A stretch of DNA of 33,363 bases from Treponema sp. (GTDB lineage Bacteria > Spirochaetota > Spirochaetia > Treponematales > Breznakiellaceae): NCBI GenBank assembly GCA_031258005.1, contig JAIRNP010000143.1:1-33363 (forward strand), given 5' to 3'. This document shows positions 15,007-22,133 of the stretch, one piece after another. The first letter of the stretch is position 1. Each line of letters starts with the position of its first letter. The position numbers were made by a program, and so were the translations under genes. Under the pieces are notes generated by a model, which was given only the letters and a program-made list of their open reading frames with translations, was not told the DNA's origin and made no database searches.

Positions 15007-16269
15007 TTATGCAGAAGGGAGGAACGAAGGGATATCCGTCTCATAATCTACGCCCGCTACCTCAAAGCCGTGGGCTTCAAGAAAATCATGCCTGAATCCC
15101 GCCACATCCGCCAGCTCAAGGATATTGTCCTGGGTAACCCCTTCCATAAGCCTACGGGTTTCCTTTTGGACCCCTTCCTGCATTTCCCAGTCGTCTATGC
15201 GAATCCTGCCCTGGGAATCCACCGGAACCTGGTCAGGGTCTTGGCGCGCGGCTTCGGTGTAGAGCCGCTCCCGGTACAGCCGGGCAATCTGGGCGATGCA
15301 GGACTCATGCAGGCCCTGGGCTTTCATCACCTTGAAAAGACAGGACACGTACAAGGGGATGACGGGAATCACCGCGCTGGACCGGGTTACCAAGGCTTTG
15401 TTTACCGAAACAAAGCCCCGCGCTTTCGGCAGTCCTGCGGCGGCCAAGGAGTGATTGATGGCCCGGCATGCCCGTTCCAGGTCTTCCTTGGCCCGGCCTA
15501 GGGTGCCGTTTTTGTAAATCGGCCAGGAAAGCTCAGGCCCGATGTAGGTATAGGCCAGGGTCCGCACCCGGGGAGAAAGCACCTGGGCCTCGGCCAGGGC
15601 ATGAATCCAGCGCTCCCAGTCTTCACCCCCCATGACCTTGATGGTGTGGGCGATTTCCGCTTCCGCGGCCGGTTCTGCCCGGGCGATGCCGAGCGTACCG
15701 CTCATCATATCCACGGTTTTTCCCTCATAGGCTTGGCCAACGGGCTTGATCACCGACCGGTATAGGGTCCCGTCGGCGGGATCCCTTCGGGCCGGGGAAG
15801 CCAGGGAATAGACGATGAGATCGACCTGCGGGAGCATCCCCAGGGCAGCGGCGGTTTCCCGAATCGCTTGTACCGCTTCGGCCTTAAGCTCGTCCGAATA
15901 GGCGTCTCCATCCAGGGTTTTCGCCTTAAGGCCGGCCTTTGCCGCTTCCCGGTCAAAAGTATGGTTGTTGTAATACCCAGGAGTTCCGGGTTTATGGGCG
16001 GAAGGGGCCTTTTCCAGGGAAATGCCCACCGTGGCGGCTCCGTAGCCAAACCCTGCGGCGATCCGGCTTGCAAGGCCGTATCCTGTGGAACAGCCGACCA
16101 CCAATACCAACCGGGGGATCCCTGCAGGAGGGCTCCCGGGTTCTTGCGGGCCTCTCCCAGGGGCAAGGGTTTCGCGGATATAGGCAATCTGCTGCTGCAC
16201 CGCCTGGGCGCACCCTTGGGGATGGCTATTCAGGCAGATGTTATTCCGTACCATGGGCTTGATAATCAT
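15007..16269 (-). CDS. fabV: FabV-type trans-2-enoyl-ACP/CoA reductase
   Basis: NADH-dependent enoyl reductase of the FabV/TER family, which carries out the last step of each fatty-acid elongation cycle and is generally insensitive to triclosan. The opening MIIKPMVRNNICLNSHPQGC, the dinucleotide-binding VVGCSTGYGLASR (about 57-69), DLIVYSLASPARRDP, KVMGGEDWERWI, LAYTYIGPE and VTRSSAVIPVIPLY match the T. denticola enzyme closely as I remember it. I start at the ATG at 16269 (AAGGAG six bases upstream). It overlaps the fabZ stop as ATGA and gives 420 residues. Its place in the fab operon points to fatty-acid synthesis. A side role on crotonyl-CoA is possible. Confidence 0.96.
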   Translation of the reverse strand: MIIKPMVRNNICLNSHPQGCAQAVQQQIAYIRETLAPGRGPQEPGSPPAGIPRLVLVVGCSTGYGLASRIAAGFGYGAATVGISLEKAPSAHKPGTPGYYNNHTFDREAAKAGLKAKTLDGDAYSDELKAEAVQAIRETAAALGMLPQVDLIVYSLASPARRDPADGTLYRSVIKPVGQAYEGKTVDMMSGTLGIARAEPAAEAEIAHTIKVMGGEDWERWIHALAEAQVLSPRVRTLAYTYIGPELSWPIYKNGTLGRAKEDLERACRAINHSLAAAGLPKARGFVSVNKALVTRSSAVIPVIPLYVSCLFKVMKAQGLHESCIAQIARLYRERLYTEAARQDPDQVPVDSQGRIRIDDWEMQEGVQKETRRLMEGVTQDNILELADVAGFRHDFLEAHGFEVAGVDYETDIPSFLPSA

Positions 16270-16724
16270 GGATTTCTCCTTACGACACAGAGCCATTCCG
16301 CTTCTGCGGCTAATTCGTCTCCGATATATGCTTTACCCGCTTGCTTTATCATATGCGCGGAAACCTTGAGATTCCGGATCTCCATCCGCAGTTCTTCTTT
16401 CGGACGCACCGGGCGGCGGAATTTCACCTTGTCTACCGATGCCAGAAAAAAAAGGGCCTCTCCGCCCAGTACGCCGAGTTTACGCAAGCCCGCTCCCCCG
16501 GCTTGGGCCATGGACTCGATGAGGATCACCCCGGGGACCACCGGATACTGGGGAAAGTGGCCTTGAAAAAAGAATTCATACTCCGTGAAAACACGAGTCG
16601 CGACGATCCTGTCCATATCCGCCTGAAGGACGGCGTCCACAAACAAAAAGGGCGCTCGATGGGGCAGGAGGGTTTTAATGTCATCAGGGCCCTCAGCCTG
16701 GGTTTCTATGATTTCTACCTGCAT
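16266..16724 (-). CDS. fabZ: 3-hydroxyacyl-ACP dehydratase FabZ
   Basis: Dehydrates 3-hydroxyacyl-ACP to trans-2-enoyl-ACP, handing its product to FabV, whose gene overlaps its stop codon. A hot-dog fold protein of 152 residues. It has LLPHRAPFLFVD near the N-terminus, the catalytic histidine in GHFPQYPVVPGV (H56), and the catalytic acid in ILIESMAQAGG (E70). It lies 78 bases downstream of fabF, the largest gap in the operon. I see no internal promoter that I could defend there. Confidence 0.95.
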   Translation of the reverse strand: MQVEIIETQAEGPDDIKTLLPHRAPFLFVDAVLQADMDRIVATRVFTEYEFFFQGHFPQYPVVPGVILIESMAQAGGAGLRKLGVLGGEALFFLASVDKVKFRRPVRPKEELRMEIRNLKVSAHMIKQAGKAYIGDELAAEAEWLCVVRRNP

Positions 16725-16802
16725 ATACGCTTAGTATAACCGCTCCTTAAGACCTGGAGAAAGGGGTCGGGCTGCAGCCGGCCGCCCCTCAAAAAACAAG
16801 CA

Positions 16803-18074
16803 TTACTGCTCTGGGTATTTTTTAAATACTACCGCGCCGTTGTGCCCCCCAAAGCCCAGAGAGCCGGAAACCGCCGCCTCAATAGGACCGTACTGCACGG
16901 TATGGGGCACATAATCCAGATCGCACGCCGGATCCGGCGTGTCCAGGTTAATCGTGGGGGGATAAAACCCTCCCCGGATAGCCAGAATGCTGGCAATCGC
17001 TTCAAAACCGCCGCTGCCGGCAATACAGTGGCCGGTCATGCTCTTAATACTCGATACCTTGAGCTTATAGGCATGATCCCCAAAGGCGTATTTCACCATT
17101 TTGGTTTCTACCGGATCGTTTATCTCCGTAGAAGTACCGTGGGCGTTGTAATACTGCACCGCTTCCGGGGCCAGGTCCGCATCCTGCAGGGCCAGGGCAA
17201 TCGCCCGGCCGCCTCCTTCCCCGGAAGGAGCCGGAGACGTGATGTGATAGGCGTCCGTGGACGCGCCATACCCGGCAAACTCCGCAAGGATCCTGGCTCC
17301 CCGGCTCAGGGCGTGGGCTTCGCTTTCCAGCACCAGGACACCCGCGCCTTCGCCCAAGACAAAACCGTCCCGGTCTGCGTCAAACGGACGGGAGGCTTTC
17401 TCCGGATCCTGGTTTCGTTTGGTGGAAAGGGCCTTCAGCATCTGGAAACCGCCGATGGCAAAGGGTACGATGCAGGCCTCAGTGCCTCCGGCCAGGGCCA
17501 CCGTGCAGCGGCCTGAACGGATAAGGTCCAGGGCCTGGCCCAGGGCGTCGGTTCCTGAAGCGCAGGCCGTTACCTGGGTAAAAGCCGGGCCTTTACACCC
17601 AAAGAGGATGGACACACTCCCCGCAGCTTCATTGGCAATCATAAGGGGCACGGTGAGGGGCAGCATCCGCCGGGGGCCCTGATCAAACAGCTTATGGAAG
17701 GATTCGGTAACCACCTCAAATCCGCCGATGCCGTTTCCCAGGACTATCCCGGTCTGTTCCGGATCGCTGAGGAGCCGATAGCGGCCGCCTTCCGCAGCTT
17801 CCACAAGACCCGCCTGTTCCAAGGCGTCCCTGGACGCGGCCACCGCAAACTGGGTGAACCGGGCCATTTTGCGGGCGTCTTTTTTATCGATCCAGCGGGA
17901 AGGGTCAAAATTCTTGACCTCCCCGGCGATGCTTATATCAAACCCCGTGGTATCAAACAGGGTAATCCGGCGGATCCCGCTTTTCCCCGCTTTAAGCGCG
18001 GCTTCAAAGTCCTGAATCGAATTGCCCAGGGGAGAAATAAGCCCCATGCCGGTAACCACCACCTTCTGCTTCAT
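16803..18074 (-). CDS. fabF: 3-oxoacyl-ACP synthase II (KAS II)
   Basis: Condensing enzyme that extends acyl-ACP with malonyl-ACP. The catalytic triad is visible: Cys in TACASGTDALGQAL (C171), His in NAHGTSTEINDPVET, and His in SMTGHCIAGSGG, with the usual Lys just before it. The start is the ATG at 18074 (MKQKVVVTGMGLISPLG) with GGAGG five bases upstream. The frame is open seven codons further, but the shorter start fits the family. The product is 423 residues. It follows fabG by 30 bases. Confidence 0.96.
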   Translation of the reverse strand: MKQKVVVTGMGLISPLGNSIQDFEAALKAGKSGIRRITLFDTTGFDISIAGEVKNFDPSRWIDKKDARKMARFTQFAVAASRDALEQAGLVEAAEGGRYRLLSDPEQTGIVLGNGIGGFEVVTESFHKLFDQGPRRMLPLTVPLMIANEAAGSVSILFGCKGPAFTQVTACASGTDALGQALDLIRSGRCTVALAGGTEACIVPFAIGGFQMLKALSTKRNQDPEKASRPFDADRDGFVLGEGAGVLVLESEAHALSRGARILAEFAGYGASTDAYHITSPAPSGEGGGRAIALALQDADLAPEAVQYYNAHGTSTEINDPVETKMVKYAFGDHAYKLKVSSIKSMTGHCIAGSGGFEAIASILAIRGGFYPPTINLDTPDPACDLDYVPHTVQYGPIEAAVSGSLGFGGHNGAVVFKKYPEQ

Positions 18075-18104
18075 CTGTTCCTCCCTACCCTTCACATCCC
18101 TGCT

Positions 18105-18839
18105 TTAGCAGAACATCCCCCCGTCCACCGCAAGGACCTGTCCGGTGATGTATCCTGAGGCGTCGGAGGCCAAAAACAGTATGGCTGCGGCCACATCTTC
18201 AGGGGTTCCCAGCCGTTTCAGGGGAATATGGTCCAGCAACTTCTGTTTCGCCTGCTCTGGCAGCGTCCGGGTCATATCCGAGTCAATGAAACCCGGGGCC
18301 ACCGCATTGACCCGGATTCCCCGGCTGGCGGTTTCCTGGGCCAAGGACTTGGTAAGCCCGATAAGCCCTGCCTTGCTGGCCGCATAGTTGGCCTGCCCGC
18401 CGTTGCCGTGGATCCCCACCACGCTGGACATATTGATGATGGACCCTTTTTTCCGGCGTATCATGTCCCGGCCAACCGTGCGGGCAACCAGAAACGCCGC
18501 GGTGAGATTCACGTCCAGCACTTTTTGGAAATCTTCAAGACTCATTCTAAAGGCGAGGTTATCTTTGGTGATTCCCGCATTGTTCACCAAGATGTCAAAC
18601 CCATCCGCGGCTTTAAGCTGCTCTTGAATGACAGGTTCTACCGACGGCAAGACAGCCAGATCCGCGCAGATCCAATGCAGCTTCCCCTGGGTTCGGGTAA
18701 TCCAGGTTTCCAGATCCGGTGGTTCCCTGGTTCCCAGTCCCCACACTTCAGCGCCTTCCGCCAAAAACGTGTCGGTGATGGCCCTGCCAATACCCCGGGA
18801 AGCGCCGGTAACCAGGGCCTTCTTATCCTGCAATACCAT
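18105..18839 (-). CDS. fabG: 3-oxoacyl-ACP reductase FabG
   Basis: NADPH-dependent short-chain dehydrogenase that reduces 3-oxoacyl-ACP. The 244-residue product has the cofactor loop TGASRGIGRA (11-20), NNAGI (86-90), and the catalytic Ser, Tyr, Lys (S139, Y152, K156) in NMSSVVGIHGNGGQANYAASK-type context. VNAVAPGFIDSDMT follows. AAAGGAG precedes the ATG. It is the first gene of the eight-gene operon. A promoter and a 25-base palindrome lie directly upstream. Confidence 0.95.
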   Translation of the reverse strand: MVLQDKKALVTGASRGIGRAITDTFLAEGAEVWGLGTREPPDLETWITRTQGKLHWICADLAVLPSVEPVIQEQLKAADGFDILVNNAGITKDNLAFRMSLEDFQKVLDVNLTAAFLVARTVGRDMIRRKKGSIINMSSVVGIHGNGGQANYAASKAGLIGLTKSLAQETASRGIRVNAVAPGFIDSDMTRTLPEQAKQKLLDHIPLKRLGTPEDVAAAILFLASDASGYITGQVLAVDGGMFC

Positions 18840-18858
18840 GAAGGTACTCCTTTCATCG

Positions 18859-18883
18859 ATGACAAAATAATCGATTTTGTCAT
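18859..18883 (-). promoter_or_regulatory. Putative operator of the fab-acc operon
   Basis: A perfect palindrome with ten-base arms, ATGACAAAAT (18859-18868) and ATTTTGTCAT (18874-18883), around the five-base centre AATCG. It lies between the predicted -10 box and the fabG ribosome-binding site, overlapping the expected transcription start, where a repressor would act. The sequence does not look like the FapR, FabT or FabR sites I know, and no regulator gene sits beside it. Binding is inferred from symmetry and position only. Confidence 0.6.
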
Positions 18884-18887
18884 GATT

Positions 18888-18918
18888 ATAATATGCTACG
18901 AAAGCCCTTAAATGTCAA
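18888..18918 (-). promoter_or_regulatory. Predicted sigma-70 promoter of the fab-acc operon
   Basis: On the minus strand a perfect TTGACA lies at 18918-18913. Nineteen bases later comes TATTAT (18893-18888), a five-of-six match. CATATT at 17-base spacing (18895-18890) is an alternative -10, and TATAAT at 18890-18885 would be too far. All options put the transcription start inside or next to the palindrome at 18859-18883. Confidence 0.6.
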
Positions 18919-18924
18919 GAGCCG

Positions 18925-18992
18925 CACCTGCGGTGAGCGTAGCAGGGGGGCTGCGGCGTAAGTGATATGGGCGTACGTCCCTTCGTTCCTAC
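18925..18992 (+). repeat. Tandem partial copy of the dispersed repeat (proximal part)
   Basis: This segment repeats, with few changes, the first part of the element that starts at 19007: CACCTGCGGTGAGCGTAGCA, a G-run, CTGCGGCGTAAGTG, then GGGCGTACGTCCC and TTCGTTCCTACG. GGGCGTACGTCCC is itself a near-perfect palindrome centred on CGTACG. The two proximal parts lie head to tail, so the unit has duplicated locally just upstream of the fabG promoter. Confidence 0.8.
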
Positions 18993-19006
18993 GCTTGCAG
19001 TGGGCG

Positions 19007-19198
19007 CACCTGCGGTGAGCGTAGCAGGGGGCTGCGGCGTAAGTGGTATGGGCGTACGTCCCTTCGTTCCTACATCCCGGGAAGTGTCCTCACCTATATT
19101 GTGGGCTTGGTTCTAACTCGGCAAAGGCGGGAGGCAAGGGGCGCCCCGCTTTCTTATCACCGCTGCCCTACAGGGGCATTAATCCCCCTGGGTGGCTT
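19007..19198 (+). repeat. Full copy of the dispersed repeat family
   Basis: A non-coding element of about 190 bases, running from CACCTGCGGTG to the CCCCCTGGGTGG block. It recurs as an almost full-length reverse-orientation copy at 29389-29575, as the distal half at 20094-20205, and degenerately at 6434-6503. It contains the near-palindrome GGGCGTACGTCCC, a TGCCC/GGGCA hairpin in the distal half, and GGGGCATTAATCCCC. No conserved reading frame runs across copies, so the short ORFs overlapping it are chance products. It extends the gene-free stretch 18919-19338, which otherwise holds a 33-base gene remnant and about 100 bases without visible features. Confidence 0.85.
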
Positions 19199-19235
19199 TC
19201 AGCATAATTTGTCGAGGACCGCGCTGATACCCGGG
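19087..19235 (+). repeat. Left 149-bp direct repeat flanking the membrane-protein cassette
   Basis: Aligns without gaps to 20094-20242, with about six differences in 149 bases. It covers the distal half of the dispersed repeat plus the last codons of an XRE-type regulator gene. Between the two copies lie two AT-rich small genes on the minus strand. Confidence 0.85.
19199..19231 (-). pseudogene. 3'-end remnant of an XRE regulator gene
   Basis: The minus strand encodes GISAVLDKLC followed by a stop. This is the same C-terminus as the intact XRE regulator at 20206-20517 (GISAVLDRLC) with one conservative change. Homology ends abruptly after it, so only the last eleven codons including the stop survive. 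It is part of the left direct repeat and shows that the duplication cut inside the regulator gene. Confidence 0.75.
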
Positions 19236-19338
19236 CCCTCTCCCTTGTTTCATGGATTTCCTAGGTAAAATCAGGAGTTGGTTCAGGCTCAGGATCCGGG
19301 GCGGCCTTATGCGGATACTTTTTTCTAACTTTAAGTTG

Positions 19339-19689
19339 TTAGTTTCGTATACCTATAAAAACAAGAGATAACCCAACAAGACCTGATAGGGTGTAGAGTA
19401 CCAAGGCTACGATATTTAGCGGAACTATTGAAGTGATAAATCCGGGTATAAAAACACCCAGCAATGTTCCCCCGATAATTTTTGATAGTTCTATTTTCCA
19501 ATTTATGGCTTGGAACTTTTTCAGCCGTTCACTTGCCTTTTTGACATGTACCGATTGTACTTCATCTGAATCTTCATTAAATGCAATAATCTTACTTTCA
19601 TAGAGCAAGATGAGGGAATATCGCTCAACTTCCTTTGCAAGTTCACCTTTAGCGTTATCATGGAACGACATAGCATCAATATCGTTCAT
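19339..19689 (-). CDS. Small two-helix membrane protein (unknown)
   Basis: I do not recognise this 116-residue protein. Residues 1 to about 68 are charged and helical (KEVERYSLILLYESKI, KKASERLKKFQ). Two hydrophobic segments follow, about 71-89 (GGTLLGVFIPGFITSIVPL region) and 92-114 (IVALVLYTLSGLVGLSLVFIG), leaving a very short tail. The topology suggests a soluble N-terminal domain attached to a two-helix membrane hairpin. Its ATG overlaps the stop of the upstream gene as ATGA, so the two form one operon. Base composition is clearly more AT-rich than the neighbours. A two-helix effector of the SLATT kind is one idea, but I see no diagnostic motif. Confidence 0.7.
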   Translation of the reverse strand: MNDIDAMSFHDNAKGELAKEVERYSLILLYESKIIAFNEDSDEVQSVHVKKASERLKKFQAINWKIELSKIIGGTLLGVFIPGFITSIVPLNIVALVLYTLSGLVGLSLVFIGIRN

Positions 19690-20009
19690 TTAACGGTTTC
19701 CATTAGGATGTTGTGTATGACATCGGCTTCTATCTTGTGCAAATCTTTTTCATGCCTTTCATATGTTTTCCGTAGGGCGGCTTCTCTTTTTCTGAGATTT
19801 AACTGCAAAACAATCGCAATATTAAGGATCGATATACCTATCGTAAACACGCAAAGCGCCAATGTTGCCACCTCTTTCATGCCGGGTATCGTGTCAATGG
19901 GAATGGATTTAAGGGTAATGATGATACTGACAATGGAAAAGCCTATCCCCATAGCGGCAATAAGCACCCAATAGGCAATTGTTTTCAATTCCGTCTTGTG
20001 AATCATCAT
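19686..20009 (-). CDS. Small membrane protein with charged C-terminal helix (unknown)
   Basis: I do not recognise this 107-residue protein. It has two hydrophobic segments (about 12-33 and 47-69) followed by a strongly charged helix (NLRKREAALRKTYERHEKDLHKIEAD), likely a cytoplasmic coiled coil. This is the reverse order of its partner, which has the soluble part first. The two genes overlap by four bases. A TTGACA box lies upstream at 20045-20040 on the minus strand, though the -10 match is poor (TACGTT at 17 bases). The AT-rich composition and the flanking direct repeats suggest acquisition as a unit. Paired small membrane proteins often act together, but no function can be named. Confidence 0.7.
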   Translation of the reverse strand: MMIHKTELKTIAYWVLIAAMGIGFSIVSIIITLKSIPIDTIPGMKEVATLALCVFTIGISILNIAIVLQLNLRKREAALRKTYERHEKDLHKIEADVIHNILMETVK

Positions 20010-20093
20010 ACTATAAAACGTAAACTAGGATAAACCTATTGTCAAGAAAAGGCAGGGCATGTTTCCCCTACTTTTTGTCCAATGTAAGCAGGG

Positions 20094-20242
20094 TCCTCAC
20101 CTGTATTGTGGGCTTGGTTCTAAAGCGGCAAAGGCGGGAGGCAAGGGGCGCCCCGCTTTCTTATCACCGCTGCCCTACAGGGGCATTAATCCCCCTGGGG
20201 GGCTTTCAGCATAATCTGTCGAGGACCGCGCTGATACCCTGG
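20094..20242 (+). repeat. Right 149-bp direct repeat; distal half of the dispersed repeat
   Basis: Near-identical to 19087-19235. Bases 20094-20205 are the distal half of the dispersed repeat, and 20206-20242 are the 3' end of the intact XRE gene. Just before it, 20074-20096 (TTTGTCCAATGTAA then CAGGGTCC) matches an internal part of the same XRE gene at 20403-20425 in about 20 of 23 bases. Fragments of this regulator are therefore scattered on both sides of the cassette. Confidence 0.85.
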
Positions 20243-20517
20243 GAAACCCCTTCAATCAGGGCGGTCTTGATCAGTTGTTTCTGTTCCCCGCTGACCCCGG
20301 GGATGTCCCCCTGATCATAAAACAGCAGATAGGGGGCGACGCATAGGGCTGCGGCAATTCTTTCTATATACAGAACTGAGGGAAAGCGGCGGCCGGTTTC
20401 GATTTGTCCAATGTAACAGGGGTCCGTATCGCAAAGTTCCGCTAATTTTTCCTGGGTGATACCTGCTTGTTTCCGGTATTTTTTCATATTGGTAATAAAC
20501 GTATGCTGAAGCCCCAT
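20206..20517 (-). CDS. XRE-family transcriptional regulator
   Basis: A 103-residue Cro/CI-type DNA-binding protein. The helix-turn-helix lies at about 10-65 (KYRKQAGITQEKLAELCDTD, then YIGQIETGRRFPSVLYIERIA). The rest is a short tail that could mediate dimerisation. The ATG at 20517 has GGAG about 15 bases upstream, which is long. An internal ATG at 20487 would shorten the N-terminus by ten residues. It is divergent from the MBOAT gene, with palindromes at 20564-20603 between them, so self-regulation and control of the MBOAT operon are plausible. Its last codons lie in the right direct repeat, and a remnant of a second copy is at 19199-19231. Confidence 0.88.
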   Translation of the reverse strand: MGLQHTFITNMKKYRKQAGITQEKLAELCDTDPCYIGQIETGRRFPSVLYIERIAAALCVAPYLLFYDQGDIPGVSGEQKQLIKTALIEGVSQGISAVLDRLC

Positions 20518-20558
20518 AAATTTATTCTAATAACTCCCATTGAGAGAATAACAGGAGC

Positions 20559-20603
20559 TTGACGCTCATATTATTGTCTTATAATATGAGCTAATAGCTA
20601 TTA
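20559..20603 (+). promoter_or_regulatory. Promoter and palindromes between XRE gene and MBOAT gene
   Basis: A perfect inverted repeat has eleven-base arms GCTCATATTAT (20564-20574) and ATAATATGAGC (20581-20591) around a six-base loop. It is followed directly by the perfect twelve-base palindrome TAATAGCTATTA (20592-20603). A TATAAT (20580-20585) and a TTGACG (20559-20564, 15-base spacing) lie within the same stretch, oriented towards the MBOAT gene. A protein bound here would block that promoter. The adjacent XRE regulator is the obvious candidate. Confidence 0.6.
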
Positions 20604-20622
20604 TTATGGGATGGAATAGGGT

Positions 20623-22125
20623 ATGGTCTTTAACTCGTGGCAGTTTCTGGTGTTTTTTCCTGGGGTAACCGTCTTGTACTTCATGCTTACCATGAAGCTG
20701 CACAAGCCCCGGGGGGCTCAGGTCTTTTTACTGCTTGCTTCGCTCTTCTTCTATGGCTATTGGAACCCCTGGTACCTAGGGCTTATCCTCTTTTCCGTGT
20801 TCCTCACCTGGGCCGGGGCGCTTCTTATGGCGCAAGAAGCGGGAAAGGCGAGGAACAGGAAAAGGATCGTCCTTGGGCTGGTTCTCACGCTGAACCTGGG
20901 GGTGCTTTTCTGGTTCAAGTATTTCAACTTCTTCGTGGATACCTGGGTAGGGCTTTTAGGGGGGCGGGAAAGCCTCTGGCAGAAACCCCTGGACCTGCTG
21001 CTGCCGGTGGGAATCTCCTTTTATACGTTTCAGGCGCTGGGGTATACGATTGACGTGTACCGGGGTACGGTACCGGCGGAGGGGAACCTCTTGTACTACG
21101 CCCTGTTTGTTACGTTTTTCCCGCAACTCGTGGCGGGACCTATTGAGCAGACCGCCCATCTCTTGCCCCAGTTCAAGGTTACCCGGGTCTTTGATTATGA
21201 CCGGGTAACCTCAGGTCTCAGGCTGGCTGCCTGGGGGATGTTCAAGAAAGTAGCTGTGGCGGATCGGCTTGCGGTGTATGTGAATGCGGTCTTTGACGCC
21301 CCTGATGCCTATCCTGCTTCCGCGCTGGCCCTGGGGGTGCTGTTCTTTACCTTCCAGATTTACGGGGACTTTTCGGGGTATTCCGATATGGCGGTGGGGA
21401 CCGCCCGGGTCTTAGGCTTTGACCTGTCGGTAAACTTCCGCGCCCCCTATTTCAGCCGGTCTCTCCGGGATTTTTGGCGGCGTTGGCATATAAGCCTTTC
21501 CGCGTGGTTCAAAGACTACCTCTACTTCCCCCTGGGAGGCAGCAGGAAAGGCTCGGCGGCGGTGAATCTCCTCATCACCTTCCTCGTCAGCGGATTGTGG
21601 CATGGCGCAGCCTGGCATTTCGTGGTATGGGGGCTGCTGCACGGCCTGTTTCAGGTGGCTGAACGGGCCTTAGGCATACGGGAAAGCTCCGGACCGGGGA
21701 AATACCTGCAAGGAGGGTGTACTTTTGTCCTGGTAAGTTTTGCGTGGATTTTCTTCCGGGCTCATACCCTCTCGGATGGGCTGTTTATAAGCGCCCGGCT
21801 TATAGCGCTTCCCCTAGAACTGGCGGGCTATGTACGGGATCTTCCCCAGACCAGCCTGGTAAATGCGGTACGCCGGGCTTTTCAGTTAGGCGGATTTCCA
21901 CAAGGGGTTACCAGCCCTATTCCCGGGTTCAGCATTACCCAAGCCGGACTTGCCCTGATCTGCATAGGGGCGCTCCTTACGGGAGATTGGCTTATCCATA
22001 CGGGCCGGGTCTGGGTGAGCCGGCTGTCTCTGGTTCCCCGGTGGGCCTTGTATTACACCCTTATTTTTACGGTGTTCCTAAGCTGGAATAGGGGGGCCTC
22101 TCTGTTTATTTACTTTACTTTTTAG
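20623..22125 (+). CDS. MBOAT-family O-acyltransferase (AlgI/DltB-like)
   Basis: A polytopic membrane acyltransferase of 500 residues that moves an acyl group, usually acetyl, across the membrane towards a surface glycan. The core motifs are visible: LPVGISFYTFQALGYTIDVYRG, FFPQLVAGPIEQ, GDFSGYSDMAVGTARVLG, FWRRWHISLSAWFKDYLYFPLGG in parts, and the catalytic histidine H327 in SGLWHGAAWHF. Many hydrophobic segments span the whole length. It is followed after five bases by an SGNH-like gene, a pairing known from alginate and other O-acetylation systems. The glycan is unknown. Its ribosome-binding site is weak, and the promoter region is palindromic. Confidence 0.93.
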   Translation: MVFNSWQFLVFFPGVTVLYFMLTMKLHKPRGAQVFLLLASLFFYGYWNPWYLGLILFSVFLTWAGALLMAQEAGKARNRKRIVLGLVLTLNLGVLFWFKYFNFFVDTWVGLLGGRESLWQKPLDLLLPVGISFYTFQALGYTIDVYRGTVPAEGNLLYYALFVTFFPQLVAGPIEQTAHLLPQFKVTRVFDYDRVTSGLRLAAWGMFKKVAVADRLAVYVNAVFDAPDAYPASALALGVLFFTFQIYGDFSGYSDMAVGTARVLGFDLSVNFRAPYFSRSLRDFWRRWHISLSAWFKDYLYFPLGGSRKGSAAVNLLITFLVSGLWHGAAWHFVVWGLLHGLFQVAERALGIRESSGPGKYLQGGCTFVLVSFAWIFFRAHTLSDGLFISARLIALPLELAGYVRDLPQTSLVNAVRRAFQLGGFPQGVTSPIPGFSITQAGLALICIGALLTGDWLIHTGRVWVSRLSLVPRWALYYTLIFTVFLSWNRGASLFIYFTF

Positions 22126-22133
22126 GAGGCATG

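Noticed and set aside
18859-18883. FapR or FabT binding site
   Set aside because: The palindrome does not match those consensus sequences as I know them, so I call it only a putative operator of unknown regulator.
20039-20314. Plus-strand ORF of 91 codons
   Set aside because: Covers the right direct repeat and the antisense of the XRE gene. No ribosome-binding site and no domain.
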